NCBI GenBank assembly: GCA_013433145.1
Contig: CM024172.1
Location: 12,636,553 to 12,700,552, forward strand
From: Ascaris suum
Lineage: Eukaryota; Nematoda; Chromadorea; Rhabditida; Ascarididae
Length of the DNA: 64,000 nt
Direction: 5' to 3'
The notes under the pieces are model-generated. The model saw nothing but the letters and a program-made list of their open reading frames with translations, searched no databases and had not been told where the DNA came from. Each line of letters opens with the position of its first letter. The first letter of the stretch is position 1. The position numbers were made by a program, and so were the translations under genes. Below, in pieces: positions 61,378-64,000 of the stretch.

Positions 61378-62164
61378 TAAATGAGCTTAATAAACTTTGT
61401 CGGCTACCTATCGAACAAAATTTCTAAATTCTGCACATTTCTAATTGTCCCATGTGGTCCAACTCATTCTTCACAGAGAAAATAAACAAGTGGAAAAGCG
61501 GGCCAGAGAAGCGTTTATCATAGGAGTTTTTATATTTTGACCAACAGTTTCATTAACCATCGACGAGAAATGAAATATGCAAAATAACATATTTGTTTTA
61601 AATTCCCCAATCGCCCGTATAATTTCTTCATAAAAGGTATGCTTTTCAACGACTTTATCAGTGTAAAGTGATGCCCCTAAGATGTGCGTCATTTTTTTCT
61701 CACTATTCAATGTTTAAAGCTCCTTTCGAAATTGATTAATTAGCACGAATTCAGTATAGGAATTAGGGATATAAATTTGATATAGGAATTCGACCTATGA
61801 TGTACGTTACGTCCGCCTAGTTTTGTAACTCTAGCTTCAACAGTTCTCTAGTCGCAATTTAGGGGCAGAGAAGCAAGCAGGCACATATACGCACAGACTT
61901 TGCCATAATGCGCTTTTGCAAAAGATTTCGTCAACGATGTATTCGTGAAAGCCTTCTAATTATTAAAACACTTAGCATGTTCTTTCGATGTCAGTACACC
62001 TCACCTAATGTCATCATTCAATGAAATTAACTCCTATAACAATTAGTACTGTACAGAAGCAACACTGCAATCATTTTAGTTCAATAGCACTTTTTGAGGA
62101 ATTCACTTATGGCCGTCATTTTACGCGTCTTTGTCTATGAATGGTATAAGAAAATGGTATAAGA

Positions 62165-62271
62165 ATAAGCATTAGTAAGAGCTAAAAATAAAATAGGGAT
62201 GTACATACCCAATTAAGTTGGCTGCTTGATTGAGTGAAAGCAAAAGAAAAAAGTTCATAAAGTGATCGATC
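62165..62271 (-). repeat. Inverted duplication, right arm
   Basis: Reverse complement of 60117-60224 with one base fewer. It ends at GATCGATC, only 30 bases before the compound microsatellite at 62302. Confidence 0.97.
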
Positions 62272-62300
62272 TATCTATTTACGCGTCTATAATTTCTTCA

Positions 62301-64000
<1,700 letters not shown>

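Larger units (their letters stand above)
60225..62164. other. 1.94 kb segment between inverted arms
   Basis: It contains a G-rich run (about 60888-60918, including G12) and the (TA)45 array at 61285-61375. Open frames are short (60-79 codons) and I see no transposase, no target-site duplication outside the arms and no splice-supported exon. Confidence 0.5.

Noticed and set aside
60117..62271. A complete DNA transposon with terminal inverted repeats
   Set aside because: No transposase frame lies inside, and the sequences outside the two arms do not form a target-site duplication.

Overview
This 64 kb window looks like nuclear DNA from an AT-rich, intron-rich animal genome, roughly one third G+C. 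The evidence for a eukaryote is indirect. No operons, Shine-Dalgarno-led genes or long open frames are visible. There are long TA arrays, many poly-T tracts ending in GCAG or TTCAG, and short open segments bounded by AG and GT that read like exons. An invertebrate such as a nematode or arthropod fits best. No species can be assigned from the sequence. No tRNA, rRNA, CRISPR array, recognisable transposon protein or viral gene was seen.

The window is gene-poor. The first 18 kb hold microsatellites, small duplications and a compositionally odd C-rich block at 14.1-14.56 kb, but no convincing exon. A 69-base segment at 12.76 kb can fold as a complete cloverleaf. Possible exons begin at 18.3 kb: a signal-peptide exon followed by an exon with a strong acceptor, then a membrane-anchored or secreted cysteine-containing exon at 22.5 kb and an exon with a canonical donor at 24.1 kb. 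A complex patch near 25.7-26.6 kb has poly(A) signals on both strands and two interleaved perfect inverted repeats. Between 28 and 38 kb there is little coding signal apart from a minus-strand exon candidate at 35.2-35.5 kb. At 34.05-34.21 kb seven GGTCA/TGACC half-sites are packed into 153 bp.

At 43.65-44.3 kb two signal-peptide frames diverge from start codons only 144 bp apart. The minus-strand one has canonical splice donors. The plus-strand one appears broken by a single extra base in a homopolymer. From 44.3 to 54 kb there is little to report.

The right end is the most gene-like. A possible terminal exon lies on the minus strand at 54.2 kb. A GC-rich, CpG-rich 5-prime region leads into the first coding exon of a single-pass membrane protein at 57.73 kb, which ends in a perfect CAG|GTAAGT donor. 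A possible last exon lies at 59.23-59.59 kb behind a C-rich, quadruplex-forming pyrimidine tract. A near-perfect 108-bp inverted duplication (60,117-60,224 and 62,165-62,271) flanks a 1.9 kb segment, followed by a compound TA-GA-GATA microsatellite.

All coding calls are exon-level and uncertain. None could be matched to a named family by eye, and many open frames of 60-140 codons are expected by chance in DNA of this composition. No gene symbols are given.
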